A DNA stretch of 64,000 nucleotides. It comes from JBAZHE01 sp041652555. Lineage in GTDB: Bacteria; Patescibacteriota; Patescibacteriia; Patescibacteriales; WJLG01. The stretch is taken from NCBI GenBank assembly GCA_041652555.1, contig JBAZHE010000002.1, positions 1 to 64,000 of the forward strand, given 5' to 3'. A program made the translations under genes and the position numbers. Under the pieces are notes generated by a model. The model had not been told where the DNA came from. It did not search any database and saw nothing but the letters and a program-made list of their open reading frames with translations. Of the stretch, positions 7,559-16,631 are shown in pieces. Numbering within the stretch: the stretch's first letter is position 1; each line of letters opens with the position of its first letter.

Positions 7559-9328
7559 ATGATTAACAGAAAGGAAAGCGATTTTTTAGAATTGCTTGTA
7601 AAAAAGAATATTATTCCTCGCAATAAGGTGGAGGAGGTGATTAAGGTTGCCACGGCTGGCAAGAAATCCGCGGAGGATTTTTTATTGGAAAAAAAGATTT
7701 TGACGCTGGAAAAAATAGTGGAAGTTAAAGCGGAAATAGCTGGTTTGCCGTATGCGGATATTGGCGGGTTAATCATTGATGAAGATGCTCTAAATACTAT
7801 CCCTTTGGAAGTTTCGGAAAATTATAAAATAGCTTGTTTTGAGAAAATTGATAGAAAAATTAAAGTCGGTTTAGTTGATCCGTATAATTCTCAGGCAGTG
7901 GAGGCGATGAATTTTTTGGCGCAAGAGCAGCATCTGGAAGTTGAGTATTATTTGATTTCGGAAGATAATTTAAATAATATTTTTATTCGCCGTCGCAATC
8001 TGGAAAAGGAAATTTCTACTGCTCTGGAAACCAAGGCGCGTGAGGGTAACGGAACTGAGGAAACAAACGATGCTAGTGATAGCGAGGAATTGGTAATAGA
8101 AGAAGATACTAGCACAGCGCCAGTGGCCAGAATAGTTTCAGTTATCATTCGTCATGCGGTAGAGGAAAAAGCCAGCGATATTCATATTGAGCCGATGCAA
8201 AGAGAAACCCGGGTGCGTTACCGCGTTGATGGTTTATTGCGCACTTCCTTGATTTTGCCGAAAAGTATCCATTCAGCGGTTGTCTCCAGAATAAAAGTCT
8301 TGGCTAAGTTAAAATTGGATGAGACCAGAATTCCACAAGACGGCCGCATTCGCTTAATGGTTAATAAAAAAGAAATTGATTTCCGCATATCCATTCTGCC
8401 CTTAATGGGAGAAGAAAAAGTGGTTATGAGAATTTTGGATTTGGGTAAAGGCATTCCGAAAATGGAAGATCTCGGCTATACCGGTCGGGCATTGCGGGTT
8501 GTGGAAGAAAATGTTAAAAAGACCTTTGGACTTTTTTTGATTACCGGTCCGACTGGCTCTGGAAAATCCACTACTTTGGCTTCGGTTCTTAACTTTTTAA
8601 ATCGCGAAGATATAAATATTATTACTTTAGAAGATCCAGTGGAGTATTATATTAAGGGTGCTAACCAATCTCAGGTTAGACCGAATATCGGCTATACTTT
8701 TGCTAGCGGTTTGCGTTCTCTTTTACGCCAAGATCCGGACGTGGTGATGGTTGGAGAAATCCGCGATAATGAAACAGCGGAGCTTTGTATCCATGCTAGT
8801 TTAACCGGTCATTTCGTACTGTCAACTCTTCATACTAATAATTCCGTTGATGTTATTCCGCGTCTTTTGGATATGAAAGTGGAGCCGTTTTTACTTGGTT
8901 CAACGTTAAACACTATTCTAGCCCAGCGCCTGGCCAGAAAAATTTGTTTCAATTGTCGCCAACCAGCTAAAGTTACCCCGGATTTTATAGAGAATATTAA
9001 AAAAGAACTGAAAGATGTCCCCGTCTCTATGTTAGAGGAAAAATTTGGGGTTGGGTTTTCTTTAGAAAAAATTAATGAAAAATTTTTCTTTGAAGGTGTC
9101 GGCTGTTCGCATTGCAAGAATTCCGGTTATTCCGGCCGTATTGCCATAGTGGAGATTATAGATGTTAACGAAGAGATTCAAAATTTAATAATGGATTCAA
9201 AAGTAATTTTAAAAGAAGATGCCATTAGAAAAAATCAGGATTTTACAACCATGAAAGAAGATGGAATATTGAAGGCACTTCAAGGATTTACTACCATCCA
9301 AGAAGTTCTAAGAGTTATTCAAGATTAA
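7559..9328 (+). CDS. pilB: Type IV pilus assembly ATPase PilB (GspE/PulE family)
   Basis: 589 residues. An N-terminal GspE_N/MshEN-type domain covers about residues 1-150. The hexameric secretion ATPase core has Walker A GPTGSGKST at 330-338, an Asp box (LEDPVEYYI), Walker B (DPDVVMVGEIRD) and an intact His box (TGHFVLSTLHTN). A four-cysteine zinc site (CFNC...CSHC) lies near the C-terminus. All catalytic elements are present, so this is the active extension motor of the operon. Confidence 0.95.
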   Translation: MINRKESDFLELLVKKNIIPRNKVEEVIKVATAGKKSAEDFLLEKKILTLEKIVEVKAEIAGLPYADIGGLIIDEDALNTIPLEVSENYKIACFEKIDRKIKVGLVDPYNSQAVEAMNFLAQEQHLEVEYYLISEDNLNNIFIRRRNLEKEISTALETKAREGNGTEETNDASDSEELVIEEDTSTAPVARIVSVIIRHAVEEKASDIHIEPMQRETRVRYRVDGLLRTSLILPKSIHSAVVSRIKVLAKLKLDETRIPQDGRIRLMVNKKEIDFRISILPLMGEEKVVMRILDLGKGIPKMEDLGYTGRALRVVEENVKKTFGLFLITGPTGSGKSTTLASVLNFLNREDINIITLEDPVEYYIKGANQSQVRPNIGYTFASGLRSLLRQDPDVVMVGEIRDNETAELCIHASLTGHFVLSTLHTNNSVDVIPRLLDMKVEPFLLGSTLNTILAQRLARKICFNCRQPAKVTPDFIENIKKELKDVPVSMLEEKFGVGFSLEKINEKFFFEGVGCSHCKNSGYSGRIAIVEIIDVNEEIQNLIMDSKVILKEDAIRKNQDFTTMKEDGILKALQGFTTIQEVLRVIQD

Positions 9329-9336
9329 ATGTAAAT

Positions 9337-9768
9337 ATGCCAGAGTCAGAAATAAAAAATAAAGATGTTCCACGAGTGCCGATGGCGATTAAAAAGCCAA
9401 GAGTTTTATTATTAGAAGATGATCCATATTTTTTTGAACTTTACGGTAACCGCCTGCGTGGTGGAAATTTTGAAGTTTTTTCTGAAGCTGATGAGGATGA
9501 AGGGTTGAAAAAAGCGCTAGCAGAAAAACCGGATGTGATTATTTTAGATATCAGCTTACCAAAGGAAGATGATTTTAGTTTTATTGCCAATTTAAAGAAA
9601 TATCCCGAAGTGTCTTCCATTCCGGTTATTATTTTGACCGATTTGGAAGATGAAGATAGCCGGAAGAGGGGTTTAGCTTTGGGAGCTAGGGATTATTTAG
9701 TAAGAAATGAAGTGAGTTTTGCCGATATTATGGAAGGCATAAGAAAAGCGAATGAAGATAAAAAATAA
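9337..9768 (+). CDS. Single-domain response regulator receiver, atypical
   Basis: 143 residues. A receiver domain follows an 18-residue tail, with acidic pair D28-D29, phospho-acceptor D71 (IILDISLP) and T101. The nearly invariant lysine is replaced by arginine (R123, DYLVRN). There is no output domain. It sits between the extension ATPase and a PilT-like ATPase, so it probably signals to the pilus motor as PilG/PilH-like proteins do. The Lys-to-Arg change makes its phosphorylation response uncertain. Confidence 0.85.
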   Translation: MPESEIKNKDVPRVPMAIKKPRVLLLEDDPYFFELYGNRLRGGNFEVFSEADEDEGLKKALAEKPDVIILDISLPKEDDFSFIANLKKYPEVSSIPVIILTDLEDEDSRKRGLALGARDYLVRNEVSFADIMEGIRKANEDKK

Positions 9769-9779
9769 CTTTATATTTT

Positions 9780-10829
9780 ATGGATTTGCCAATTGATTTT
9801 TTTAAAAAAGTTCTCTTGGAGGCGGTGAAAAAAAACGCTTCCAGCATTCATTTGGCGGCCGCCAGTGCTCCACTTATTAGGGTGAACGGTCGTTTTTTCT
9901 CGGAAGGGGAGGAAGGAGATATTCTAAAAAAAGAGGATTTGGAAAAAATTACCTTTTCTTTTTTATCGGAAAAAGAAGTGAAAATGTTGGAGGAAAAAAG
10001 AGAACTGATGATTGTTAAGGAATTTGGTGAGGGTTTTCGTTTTCGCATTAAAGTTTTTTATCAGAAAGATTGTTTATCACTGTCTTTGAATTATATTTCC
10101 GAGGAGATATTAAGTTTGGAAAAGCTAGATTTGCCACTGAGCTTTAAAAGAAATTTGGAAAAAGCGGCTGGTTTGTTGATAATCGCCGGTCCGTCAGCCT
10201 CTGGCAAGACTTCTACAGCTGCGAGCATTATAGAAGAATTTAATAAAAATAAAAGAAAGTATGTAATGACGTTGGAAGATCCGATTGAAAAAGTATTTGC
10301 CAACAAAAAAAGCATTATTGTTCAGCGTCAAATTGGTCGCGATGTCGGAAGCTTTTTGGATGGCTTAAAACATTGTTTAGAGGAGGATGTAGACTTGGTT
10401 TATATTGATGAAGTTAAGGACAGTTTTGAGTTGGCTTTGCCATATATTTTAGAATTGGCTTCCGGTAATTGTCTGGTTATATTAGAAATGAACGCGGAAA
10501 ATTCTATTCGCGCTTTGGAAAAAATACTCAATACTTCTTGTCGTAATTTGGCGAGCGAGTCCGTGCATTTTATGTTGGCCGATGTTCTTTTCGGCATCAT
10601 TGTCCAGCGCCTGTTGCCGAATCGCGAGAACGGTTTGTCTTTAGCTCTGGAAGTTTTAATTCCCAATTTTGCCGTAAAATCTTTAATCAGAGAGGGTGGA
10701 ATTTATCAATTGGAAAATGTGCTGAATAATTCCGGTGAAGATGGTATGATTAGTATGGAAAAATCCATAAAAGATTTAGTTTTATCCGGAGAAATTGATC
10801 GCCAAGATGCCGGCCGAGATATTAATTAA
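9780..10829 (+). CDS. PilT-like ATPase with a degenerate His box
   Basis: 349 residues, aligned along its length with PilT retraction ATPases. Walker A GPSASGKT (137-144) and the Asp box (LEDPIEKVF, 165-173) are good. Walker B is altered: DLVYIDEVKD, keeping E211 but replacing the Gly before it and the Arg after it. The His box TGH...TLHTN is replaced by SGN...LEMNA (228-239), so both conserved histidines are gone, and the usual N-terminal DLHL is SIHL. ATP binding is likely but full PilT activity is doubtful. A regulatory or structural role is possible. Confidence 0.8.
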   Translation: MDLPIDFFKKVLLEAVKKNASSIHLAAASAPLIRVNGRFFSEGEEGDILKKEDLEKITFSFLSEKEVKMLEEKRELMIVKEFGEGFRFRIKVFYQKDCLSLSLNYISEEILSLEKLDLPLSFKRNLEKAAGLLIIAGPSASGKTSTAASIIEEFNKNKRKYVMTLEDPIEKVFANKKSIIVQRQIGRDVGSFLDGLKHCLEEDVDLVYIDEVKDSFELALPYILELASGNCLVILEMNAENSIRALEKILNTSCRNLASESVHFMLADVLFGIIVQRLLPNRENGLSLALEVLIPNFAVKSLIREGGIYQLENVLNNSGEDGMISMEKSIKDLVLSGEIDRQDAGRDIN

Positions 10830-10856
10830 AATAGTTTTGTAATCATCTCAAAATAT

Positions 10857-12062
10857 ATGCCTATATACAACTATAAAGCCGTTAATTTTAATGGCGTAAA
10901 AGTTCAGGGATTAATAGACGCTTTTAATAAAAGAGCGGCTATGGAAAGGCTGGGCGAGAAAAACCTCAAAGTTTATGAGTTGAAAGATAAAACCGACAGC
11001 CTCTATTTGAAATTAATGTCGTTTTTTCGCCGGCCAAACGAGAAAGATTTGGTTATTTTTTCACGCCAATTTTCCGTGATGATTTCCGCTAATTTGGCGT
11101 TGGTTCAGGCTCTGCGCATTTGTGCCGAGCAAACAACTAATATAACCTTGCGTATGATTATCTCTGAAATCGCTTATGAAGTTGACGGTGGGGCTACTTT
11201 ATCCAGCGCTTTATCTAAGAGACCGAAAATTTTTACGCCATTTTACACTAATGTTATCCGTTCCGGGGAAACTTCTGGTCGTTTGGATGAGGTGCTAATT
11301 TATTTAGCAGATGAAATGGAGAAAGATTATGACATGAGCAGTAAAATAAAGGGGGCAATGATTTATCCGGCCTTTGTTTTGTTCGGCTTGACTGTGGTTG
11401 GTCTTGTAATGATGATTGTGGTAGTGCCGAAGCTTACGGAGATTTTGCAGGAAACCGGAGCGCAGTTGCCACTGTCAACTAGGATTGTGATAGCTATTTC
11501 TAATTTTTTAACTAATTATTGGTGGATTTTACTTTTTTTGGTGACAGGAGGATTTTTACTGATAAAATATTTTATTGGAACACCTGGTGGCCGAAAATTA
11601 TTTGATTTGCTAAAATTAAAACTCCCGGTTTTTGGGCAATTATTCCAGCTTATTTATACCGTTCGTTTTACTCGTTCACTAAACACTTTAATTGTGGGCG
11701 GAGTTTCTATTGCTAAAAGTTTAGAGATAGTTTCGGGTATAGTCGACAATGTTATTTACCGTGATTTGATAATGCAAAGTAAAAAGGCAGTGGAAGAGGG
11801 CGGTTCGCTGGCCAAAGTTTTTTTGACTGGGAATGAAATGCCCAAGATGGTACCGCAGATGATAATTGTTGGAGAAAAAACTGGTAAATTAGATTTGGTT
11901 TTAAAAAAAATAACGGATTTTTATTCCCGAGAAACTATGAATATTCTTAGTAATTTGGTAACTCTACTAGAGCCTTTAGTGATGATAGTAATGGGTGTTG
12001 GCGTGGGCGTGATGGTAGCCGCTATTTTAATGCCGATGTATAATTTGGCTAGCCAGTTTTAA
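10857..12062 (+). CDS. pilC: Type IV pilus inner-membrane platform protein PilC (GspF family)
   Basis: 401 residues. The N-terminal motif IYNYKAVNFNGVKVQG is typical of the family. Two GspF cytoplasmic domains (about 65-190 and 265-390) are each followed by membrane segments (about 165-190, 215-240 and 370-395). PilC is the rotating platform turned by PilB. It closes the assembly part of the operon, and the pilin genes that follow have their own promoter. Confidence 0.95.
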   Translation: MPIYNYKAVNFNGVKVQGLIDAFNKRAAMERLGEKNLKVYELKDKTDSLYLKLMSFFRRPNEKDLVIFSRQFSVMISANLALVQALRICAEQTTNITLRMIISEIAYEVDGGATLSSALSKRPKIFTPFYTNVIRSGETSGRLDEVLIYLADEMEKDYDMSSKIKGAMIYPAFVLFGLTVVGLVMMIVVVPKLTEILQETGAQLPLSTRIVIAISNFLTNYWWILLFLVTGGFLLIKYFIGTPGGRKLFDLLKLKLPVFGQLFQLIYTVRFTRSLNTLIVGGVSIAKSLEIVSGIVDNVIYRDLIMQSKKAVEEGGSLAKVFLTGNEMPKMVPQMIIVGEKTGKLDLVLKKITDFYSRETMNILSNLVTLLEPLVMIVMGVGVGVMVAAILMPMYNLASQF

Positions 12063-12079
12063 TATTTTGACGGTAGTGC

Positions 12080-12108
12080 TTGGCGAATTTTTTTTATTGT
12101 GGTATAAT
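12080..12108 (+). promoter_or_regulatory. Pilin promoter
   Basis: TTGGCG at 12080-12085, 17-nt spacer, perfect TATAAT at 12103-12108 with extended -10 TGG. It gives a leader of about 95 nt before the first pilin. A perfect DnaA-box 9-mer TTATCCACA lies in that leader at 12125-12133. Confidence 0.75.
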
Positions 12109-12208
12109 CTTAATTAGAAATAGTTTATCCACAGCCTAGGGTGAGTTTAATTTATTAATAAGATTTAATTATAAACTTCTCTTTATTTAGAAGGGAAAAT
12201 GTTTTTCT

Positions 12209-12649
12209 ATGAAAAATTCAAAAAAGGGTTTTACCCTTATTGAGCTCTTGGTGGTTATTGCCATCATCGGCTTGCTGTCAACCTTGTCGGTTGTGGCTTT
12301 GGGTAGTGCCAGACAGAAATCGCGCAATGCTAAACGCGTAGCGGATATTAAGCAAATCCAGACGGCTCTAGAGCTTTATTTTAACGACAACACTATTTAT
12401 CCAGATACTGGCGATATAGTTTTTGGCACTGGATCCATTGCTACAAGCTCGGTAACTTATATGGCGATTGTTCCATCAAATCCAACCCCAACTAATGATG
12501 GCGCTTCTTGCCCGGCTAACACTGAATATACTTATATAAGCGATAATTCTGGAGCGAGCTATACTATAACTTATTGTCTTGGTGAAAATACTGGCGGTTT
12601 AGTGGCTGGTCCACAGCGCGCTACCCCTGCCGGACTTAGTGATAATTAA
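12209..12649 (+). CDS. Type IV prepilin (first of two)
   Basis: 146 residues. A short basic leader MKNSKKG precedes the class III cleavage site G/FTLIE and the hydrophobic assembly helix, with Glu at position 5 of the mature protein. The C-terminal domain has two cysteines (in SCPANTEY and TYCLGENT) that could form the pilin disulfide loop. It is nearly collinear with the next gene through the first 60 residues and its C-terminal motif (GPQRATPAGL against GIHHATPAGL), so the pair arose by tandem duplication. The mature protein is the probable major or minor pilus subunit. Confidence 0.92.
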   Translation: MKNSKKGFTLIELLVVIAIIGLLSTLSVVALGSARQKSRNAKRVADIKQIQTALELYFNDNTIYPDTGDIVFGTGSIATSSVTYMAIVPSNPTPTNDGASCPANTEYTYISDNSGASYTITYCLGENTGGLVAGPQRATPAGLSDN

Positions 12650-12686
12650 TTATTTATAAAAAGGCCGTTTTAATGGTCTTACAAGT

Positions 12687-13124
12687 ATGAACAATAAAAA
12701 TCAAAAAGGGTTTACTTTAATTGAGCTCTTAGTGGTTATCGCCATCATCGGTTTGTTGTCAACGATGTCTGTTGTAGCCTTAAATACTGCTAGACAGAAG
12801 TCACGTGATGCTAAACGTCTGTCTGATATGAAGCAGGTGCAGACAGCTCTAGAGCTTTATTACTCTGATCAGAATAGGTATCCGGCTACTCTTGCTTTCG
12901 GTGGCACTAATCAGGTGGCTAGCGGAACAAGAATTTACATGGCCGCTACTCCGTCAAACCCTTCTCCGCGTACCGACGGATCTTCCCCTGCTTGTACAGA
13001 CTCTAACTATCTTTATGTTGGTGGTACTGGTGGCACAACTTATAATATATACTATTGTATAGGCGATGCTACAGGAGGTCTTCCGGCCGGTATTCATCAT
13101 GCTACTCCGGCTGGACTATATTAG
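12687..13124 (+). CDS. Type IV prepilin (second of two)
   Basis: 145 residues, with leader MNNKNQKG, cleavage before FTLIELLVVIAIIGLLST, and the same two-cysteine C-terminal domain as its neighbour. The N-terminal helix is almost identical to the upstream pilin while the head domains have diverged. It follows 37 nt after the first pilin without an intervening terminator, so both are probably on one mRNA ending at the hairpin at 13144-13192. Confidence 0.92.
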   Translation: MNNKNQKGFTLIELLVVIAIIGLLSTMSVVALNTARQKSRDAKRLSDMKQVQTALELYYSDQNRYPATLAFGGTNQVASGTRIYMAATPSNPSPRTDGSSPACTDSNYLYVGGTGGTTYNIYYCIGDATGGLPAGIHHATPAGLY

Positions 13125-13143
13125 TTAGTTTGTTTATTTGTAG

Positions 13144-13192
13144 CCACTCTTCTTATTTCTGAATTTAACAGGAGAAGGGTGGTTTTATTTTT
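13144..13192 (+). terminator. Terminator or attenuator after the pilins
   Basis: CCACTCTTCT (13144-13153) pairs with AGAAGGGTGG (13173-13182) with one mismatch-type pair, followed by TTTTATTTTT. It ends exactly at the start codon of the next gene, so it would uncouple abundant pilin mRNA from the downstream genes. Confidence 0.65.
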
Positions 13193-15508
13193 ATGAAAGA
13201 AAAGGCTTTGAAATTTTTTAATTTTTTGTTTGAATATTCTTTATTAGCGATAATTTTTTTATTACCGTCGATCTTTTGTTTTAGGCCGTTGATGATGAAT
13301 GTTTTTGAAATCCCCAAGCAAGAAGTTTTTTTTGTTTTAGTTTTTTTGTCGTTTATTTCTTTTTTAATAACTTTTTTTATCAGAAAAAAATTTGAATGGC
13401 CTTTTTCTTTCGCCTATCCGGCGATTGCTCTAGCACTTGTTTTATCCGGATTTTTTTCTTATTTTTTTTCTCTTCATCCTGAGTTAAGTTTTTTTGGTAA
13501 TTATGGCCGTCGGCAGGGTTTTATTCAGTTGATTTTTTATGTGGTATTTTTTCTTTTGCTTTTGATGTTTTTGCAGAATAAAAATAAGGCAAGCAAATTG
13601 GTTTGGACAACTGTTTTATCTTCTGTTATCCCGGTGTTTTACGGTTTAGCACAATTTTTTCGTCTGGATCCGTTGCATTGGGCTGAAAATATGGGACGGG
13701 TTTTTTCTACCATGGGACAGCCGAATTTTTTTGGGCATTATTTAATCTTAATTATTCCATTAACAGTTCTGGCCACTATTTTTTTAACGCGCCGTTTTTG
13801 GCCGAGATTTTTTTTATCGTCATTATTTATTTTTCAATCAATTTGTCTTTATAGTACCTTTAGCCGAGCGGCTTGGGTGGCCTTAGCTGGAGAAATTTTT
13901 TTTCTGACTGTTTTTTTTCTTTGGCTCAAAAAAGGAAAAAGATTTTTGTTTTTATCTTTATTGGCGGTTTTGTTTGTTTTTGCTGGTATAGTTTGGCTGG
14001 TCGGCAATCCGCCGGGCAAAATGTCTATTAACAATAGTTTTTTTTCCAGAATTGAAAGTATTTTTGACGCAAATTCCGCTTCTAACCGCGCCCGTCTTAA
14101 TTATTGGTCAGCGGCGATGGCGGCTTTTTCCGAGGCTCCTTTGAGGACAAAGATTTTTGGCTATGGTCCAGATGTTTTGTCGGACGTTTTTGCTTCGCGG
14201 TATCAGTCAGAGTGGGCATTGGTGGAAAGAATTTATTCCTGGCCGGATCGTGCTCATAATTTTATTTTAGATTCTCTTCTGCATTTCGGTTTATTCGGCC
14301 TTTGGGTTAGCATTTTAGCGGTGATTTATTTTTTAAAAGAAATAATTTATTTTTTTCGCCATTCCGCGCGAGATAGTTATTATTATTTTGTAGTCTTTTG
14401 TTTAACGGCTTTGTTTGGCTATTTTATTAATAACTTGTTTAGTTTTTCCTTGACTATTCTGAATGTTTTTTTTGTTGTTATCCTGTCTTCAGCCATAGCA
14501 ATTATTGCCAAGCGAGAGGAGCGGATAATCTCTTTGCCACTATCTTTTTTTTCGCGTCTTGCTTTATTGTTGGTTGCGTTTGTTTTGGGAATAATTTTTA
14601 TTTTTATTCGGTCTGTAAAAGTGATGGAGGCTGATCATCAGTATTTATTGGCAAAAAAAGCTGTTTCATCTGGTGAGTGCCAGCCACTTTCGTCCTTAAA
14701 ACAAGCTTTTATTTTAAACACGCGAGAAAATGCATATCGTGAAGAATATCTTCACCAAGGACTTCTTTGTCTAAAAAATATTTCCGCTGAAGAAGAAAAA
14801 AACGCGCTTGAAAGCAGTTTATTTGAAGTTTTTAGGCAAATACCGGAAAAAGAAAGAAATAGCTTTGCGCTTTTAGATGAGGTTAATTTGTTGTCAGTTG
14901 TAGCTTTGAGCGATAAAAAATTTGCTTCAATGGCGGAAAAAAAGTTTCAAGATTTTTTAAAAGTTTATCCGCATCTCGGCCAAATTTATATCAATTGGGC
15001 TGATTATAAAATACAAGCTGGGGATTCTGAGGGCGCAATCAATATTATTCTAGAAGGTTTGGAAAAAGCTTTTCCTAAAAATTGGGATGATGAAAAAATT
15101 TTCTCTGAACGGAGGCAAGATATAGCTCGTGAAATTATTTATTTCTATGAACTTTTAGGCAATTCATATCAAGCGACCGGTCAATTAGATAAAGCCTTAG
15201 ATTATTATAGTCGGATTATAAAGCTCAACCCTCTATATCTGCCGATTTATAAAAAAATTGCTGATGTTTATTATTTAAAAAAGGACTACAATATGGCTTT
15301 GTGGTATAATAAAAGGGGCTATTCTCTAAATCCGAGTGATTATGTCTGGCCATTAGCTATTGGACTAGTTTATCAAGAAAAAGGTGACCAAGAAGCAGCT
15401 AGGGTTTATTTGGAAGAATCTTTGAATTTAGCGCCGGAAGACAAAAGAGGTGAAATAGAAAATATTATTGCCAGTCTGAACAATACCGGCAAAAAAAACA
15501 ATGAATAA
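13193..15508 (+). CDS. O-antigen ligase-like (Wzy_C) membrane protein with C-terminal TPRs
   Basis: 771 residues. About ten to twelve membrane spans fill residues 10-480, with a large external loop around 280-350 bearing the Wzy_C-type region (ARLNYWSAAMAAFSEAP...GYGPD, WPDRAHNFILD). Residues about 590-770 are tetratricopeptide repeats (LGNSYQATGQLDKALDYYSRIIKLNP, IADVYYLKKDYNMALWYNKRGYSLNP). Enzymes of this superfamily polymerise or transfer lipid-linked glycans, and the PilO/TfpO branch glycosylates pilins. Its place directly after two pilins suggests pilin or surface glycosylation; that substrate is inferred. Confidence 0.8.
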   Translation: MKEKALKFFNFLFEYSLLAIIFLLPSIFCFRPLMMNVFEIPKQEVFFVLVFLSFISFLITFFIRKKFEWPFSFAYPAIALALVLSGFFSYFFSLHPELSFFGNYGRRQGFIQLIFYVVFFLLLLMFLQNKNKASKLVWTTVLSSVIPVFYGLAQFFRLDPLHWAENMGRVFSTMGQPNFFGHYLILIIPLTVLATIFLTRRFWPRFFLSSLFIFQSICLYSTFSRAAWVALAGEIFFLTVFFLWLKKGKRFLFLSLLAVLFVFAGIVWLVGNPPGKMSINNSFFSRIESIFDANSASNRARLNYWSAAMAAFSEAPLRTKIFGYGPDVLSDVFASRYQSEWALVERIYSWPDRAHNFILDSLLHFGLFGLWVSILAVIYFLKEIIYFFRHSARDSYYYFVVFCLTALFGYFINNLFSFSLTILNVFFVVILSSAIAIIAKREERIISLPLSFFSRLALLLVAFVLGIIFIFIRSVKVMEADHQYLLAKKAVSSGECQPLSSLKQAFILNTRENAYREEYLHQGLLCLKNISAEEEKNALESSLFEVFRQIPEKERNSFALLDEVNLLSVVALSDKKFASMAEKKFQDFLKVYPHLGQIYINWADYKIQAGDSEGAINIILEGLEKAFPKNWDDEKIFSERRQDIAREIIYFYELLGNSYQATGQLDKALDYYSRIIKLNPLYLPIYKKIADVYYLKKDYNMALWYNKRGYSLNPSDYVWPLAIGLVYQEKGDQEAARVYLEESLNLAPEDKRGEIENIIASLNNTGKKNNE

Positions 15509-16631
15509 GCGTTTTTTAAAAGATTTAGTTTTAGATTTAGTTTATTTTTTTGGACTTGTTTTTTTATTATTCGCTCCGAAAAAAAATAACGTGCGACAAG
15601 TTGATGAAAGCAAGCCATGGCTTTTTATATCTTGTTTTAAAATAGGCGATTCTTTGTTTTTAACGTCGGTTTATAGGGAGATAAAAAATAAATTTCCCGG
15701 CGTGCGCCTTTGGGTTTTAGTGAATAATTCCGGCGCGCGCGACATTTTAAAAAATAATCCGCACATAGAAAAGGTGATTTTTGTTAAAAATTATCTGTCT
15801 GGGTTTATTTTTTTATTTAAAAATATAACAAGAGATTTCGGCGCTATTTTTGATTATTCAGCCATTTTTTATTGGAGTTTGATTGCTAAAAGTTTGCGGC
15901 ATAAATTTTATCTTATCAGGGAAAATCAGCAGAAAATTGGACATTTTTTCTTTAAAAATTTTGAAAAATTCGGTTGGAGTCGCCGTTATGAAAATCAATA
16001 TATAGTTAATTATTATTTATCGCTAGTTGATTTTTTGGGGATTAAAACCTCTAACAATAGAATGAATATTTTTTTTAGTGCGGATGAAGCCATGAGATTT
16101 AAGGATAAATTTTCTTTTTTGCCTGAAAAATACGCGATTTTCCATCTTAGCGCTGGCGAACCGAAAAATATCTGGCCGTATTGGGCGGAATTCGCTCCAG
16201 TCTTTAACAAAGAGTTTGATTTGCCAGTGGTGTTTACTGGGTCTGACGAAAACAACAAAAATAATTCATTTTTAACTAAAAGATTGGTTGGTGGAGATAA
16301 TAATTTTTTCTTTTTGGCGGGGAAAACTTCTCTCCGCGAAGCCTTATGGCTCGTGAGTCGCGCCGAATTTTATATTGGCGGCGATACAGGCATAACGCAT
16401 GCCGCGATTTCTTTTGATAAAAAAGTTGTTATGATTTTTGGCCGAGCGAGTGATAAGCTGTATTGTCCCGATAAAAAAAACATTGTTTGCCTTAAGCCAA
16501 AAACCCTTTGTTATCCATGCTATGCTTATGATAATGTTTACTATAAATGCCCAAATCCATCTGTGCCAGATTGTACAAAATCTATTACCCAGGAAGATAT
16601 TTTAGCGGTTTCGCGTAAAATTTATGGATAA
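15501..16631 (+). CDS. Glycosyltransferase family 9 (heptosyltransferase-like)
   Basis: 376 residues with a two-Rossmann GT-B plan. The N-terminal domain has the family's KIGDSLFLTSVYREIKNKFP pattern and the C-terminal donor-binding domain has FYIGGDTGITHAA. GT9 enzymes usually move ADP-heptose. No heptose pathway is visible here, so the donor is unknown. The start overlaps the previous gene by 8 bp and the stop overlaps the next gene by 8 bp, so the three are translationally coupled. A cysteine-rich C-terminus (LCYPCYAYDNVYYKCPNPSVPDC) is present, as in several GT9 enzymes. Confidence 0.85.
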   Translation: MNKRFLKDLVLDLVYFFGLVFLLFAPKKNNVRQVDESKPWLFISCFKIGDSLFLTSVYREIKNKFPGVRLWVLVNNSGARDILKNNPHIEKVIFVKNYLSGFIFLFKNITRDFGAIFDYSAIFYWSLIAKSLRHKFYLIRENQQKIGHFFFKNFEKFGWSRRYENQYIVNYYLSLVDFLGIKTSNNRMNIFFSADEAMRFKDKFSFLPEKYAIFHLSAGEPKNIWPYWAEFAPVFNKEFDLPVVFTGSDENNKNNSFLTKRLVGGDNNFFFLAGKTSLREALWLVSRAEFYIGGDTGITHAAISFDKKVVMIFGRASDKLYCPDKKNIVCLKPKTLCYPCYAYDNVYYKCPNPSVPDCTKSITQEDILAVSRKIYG

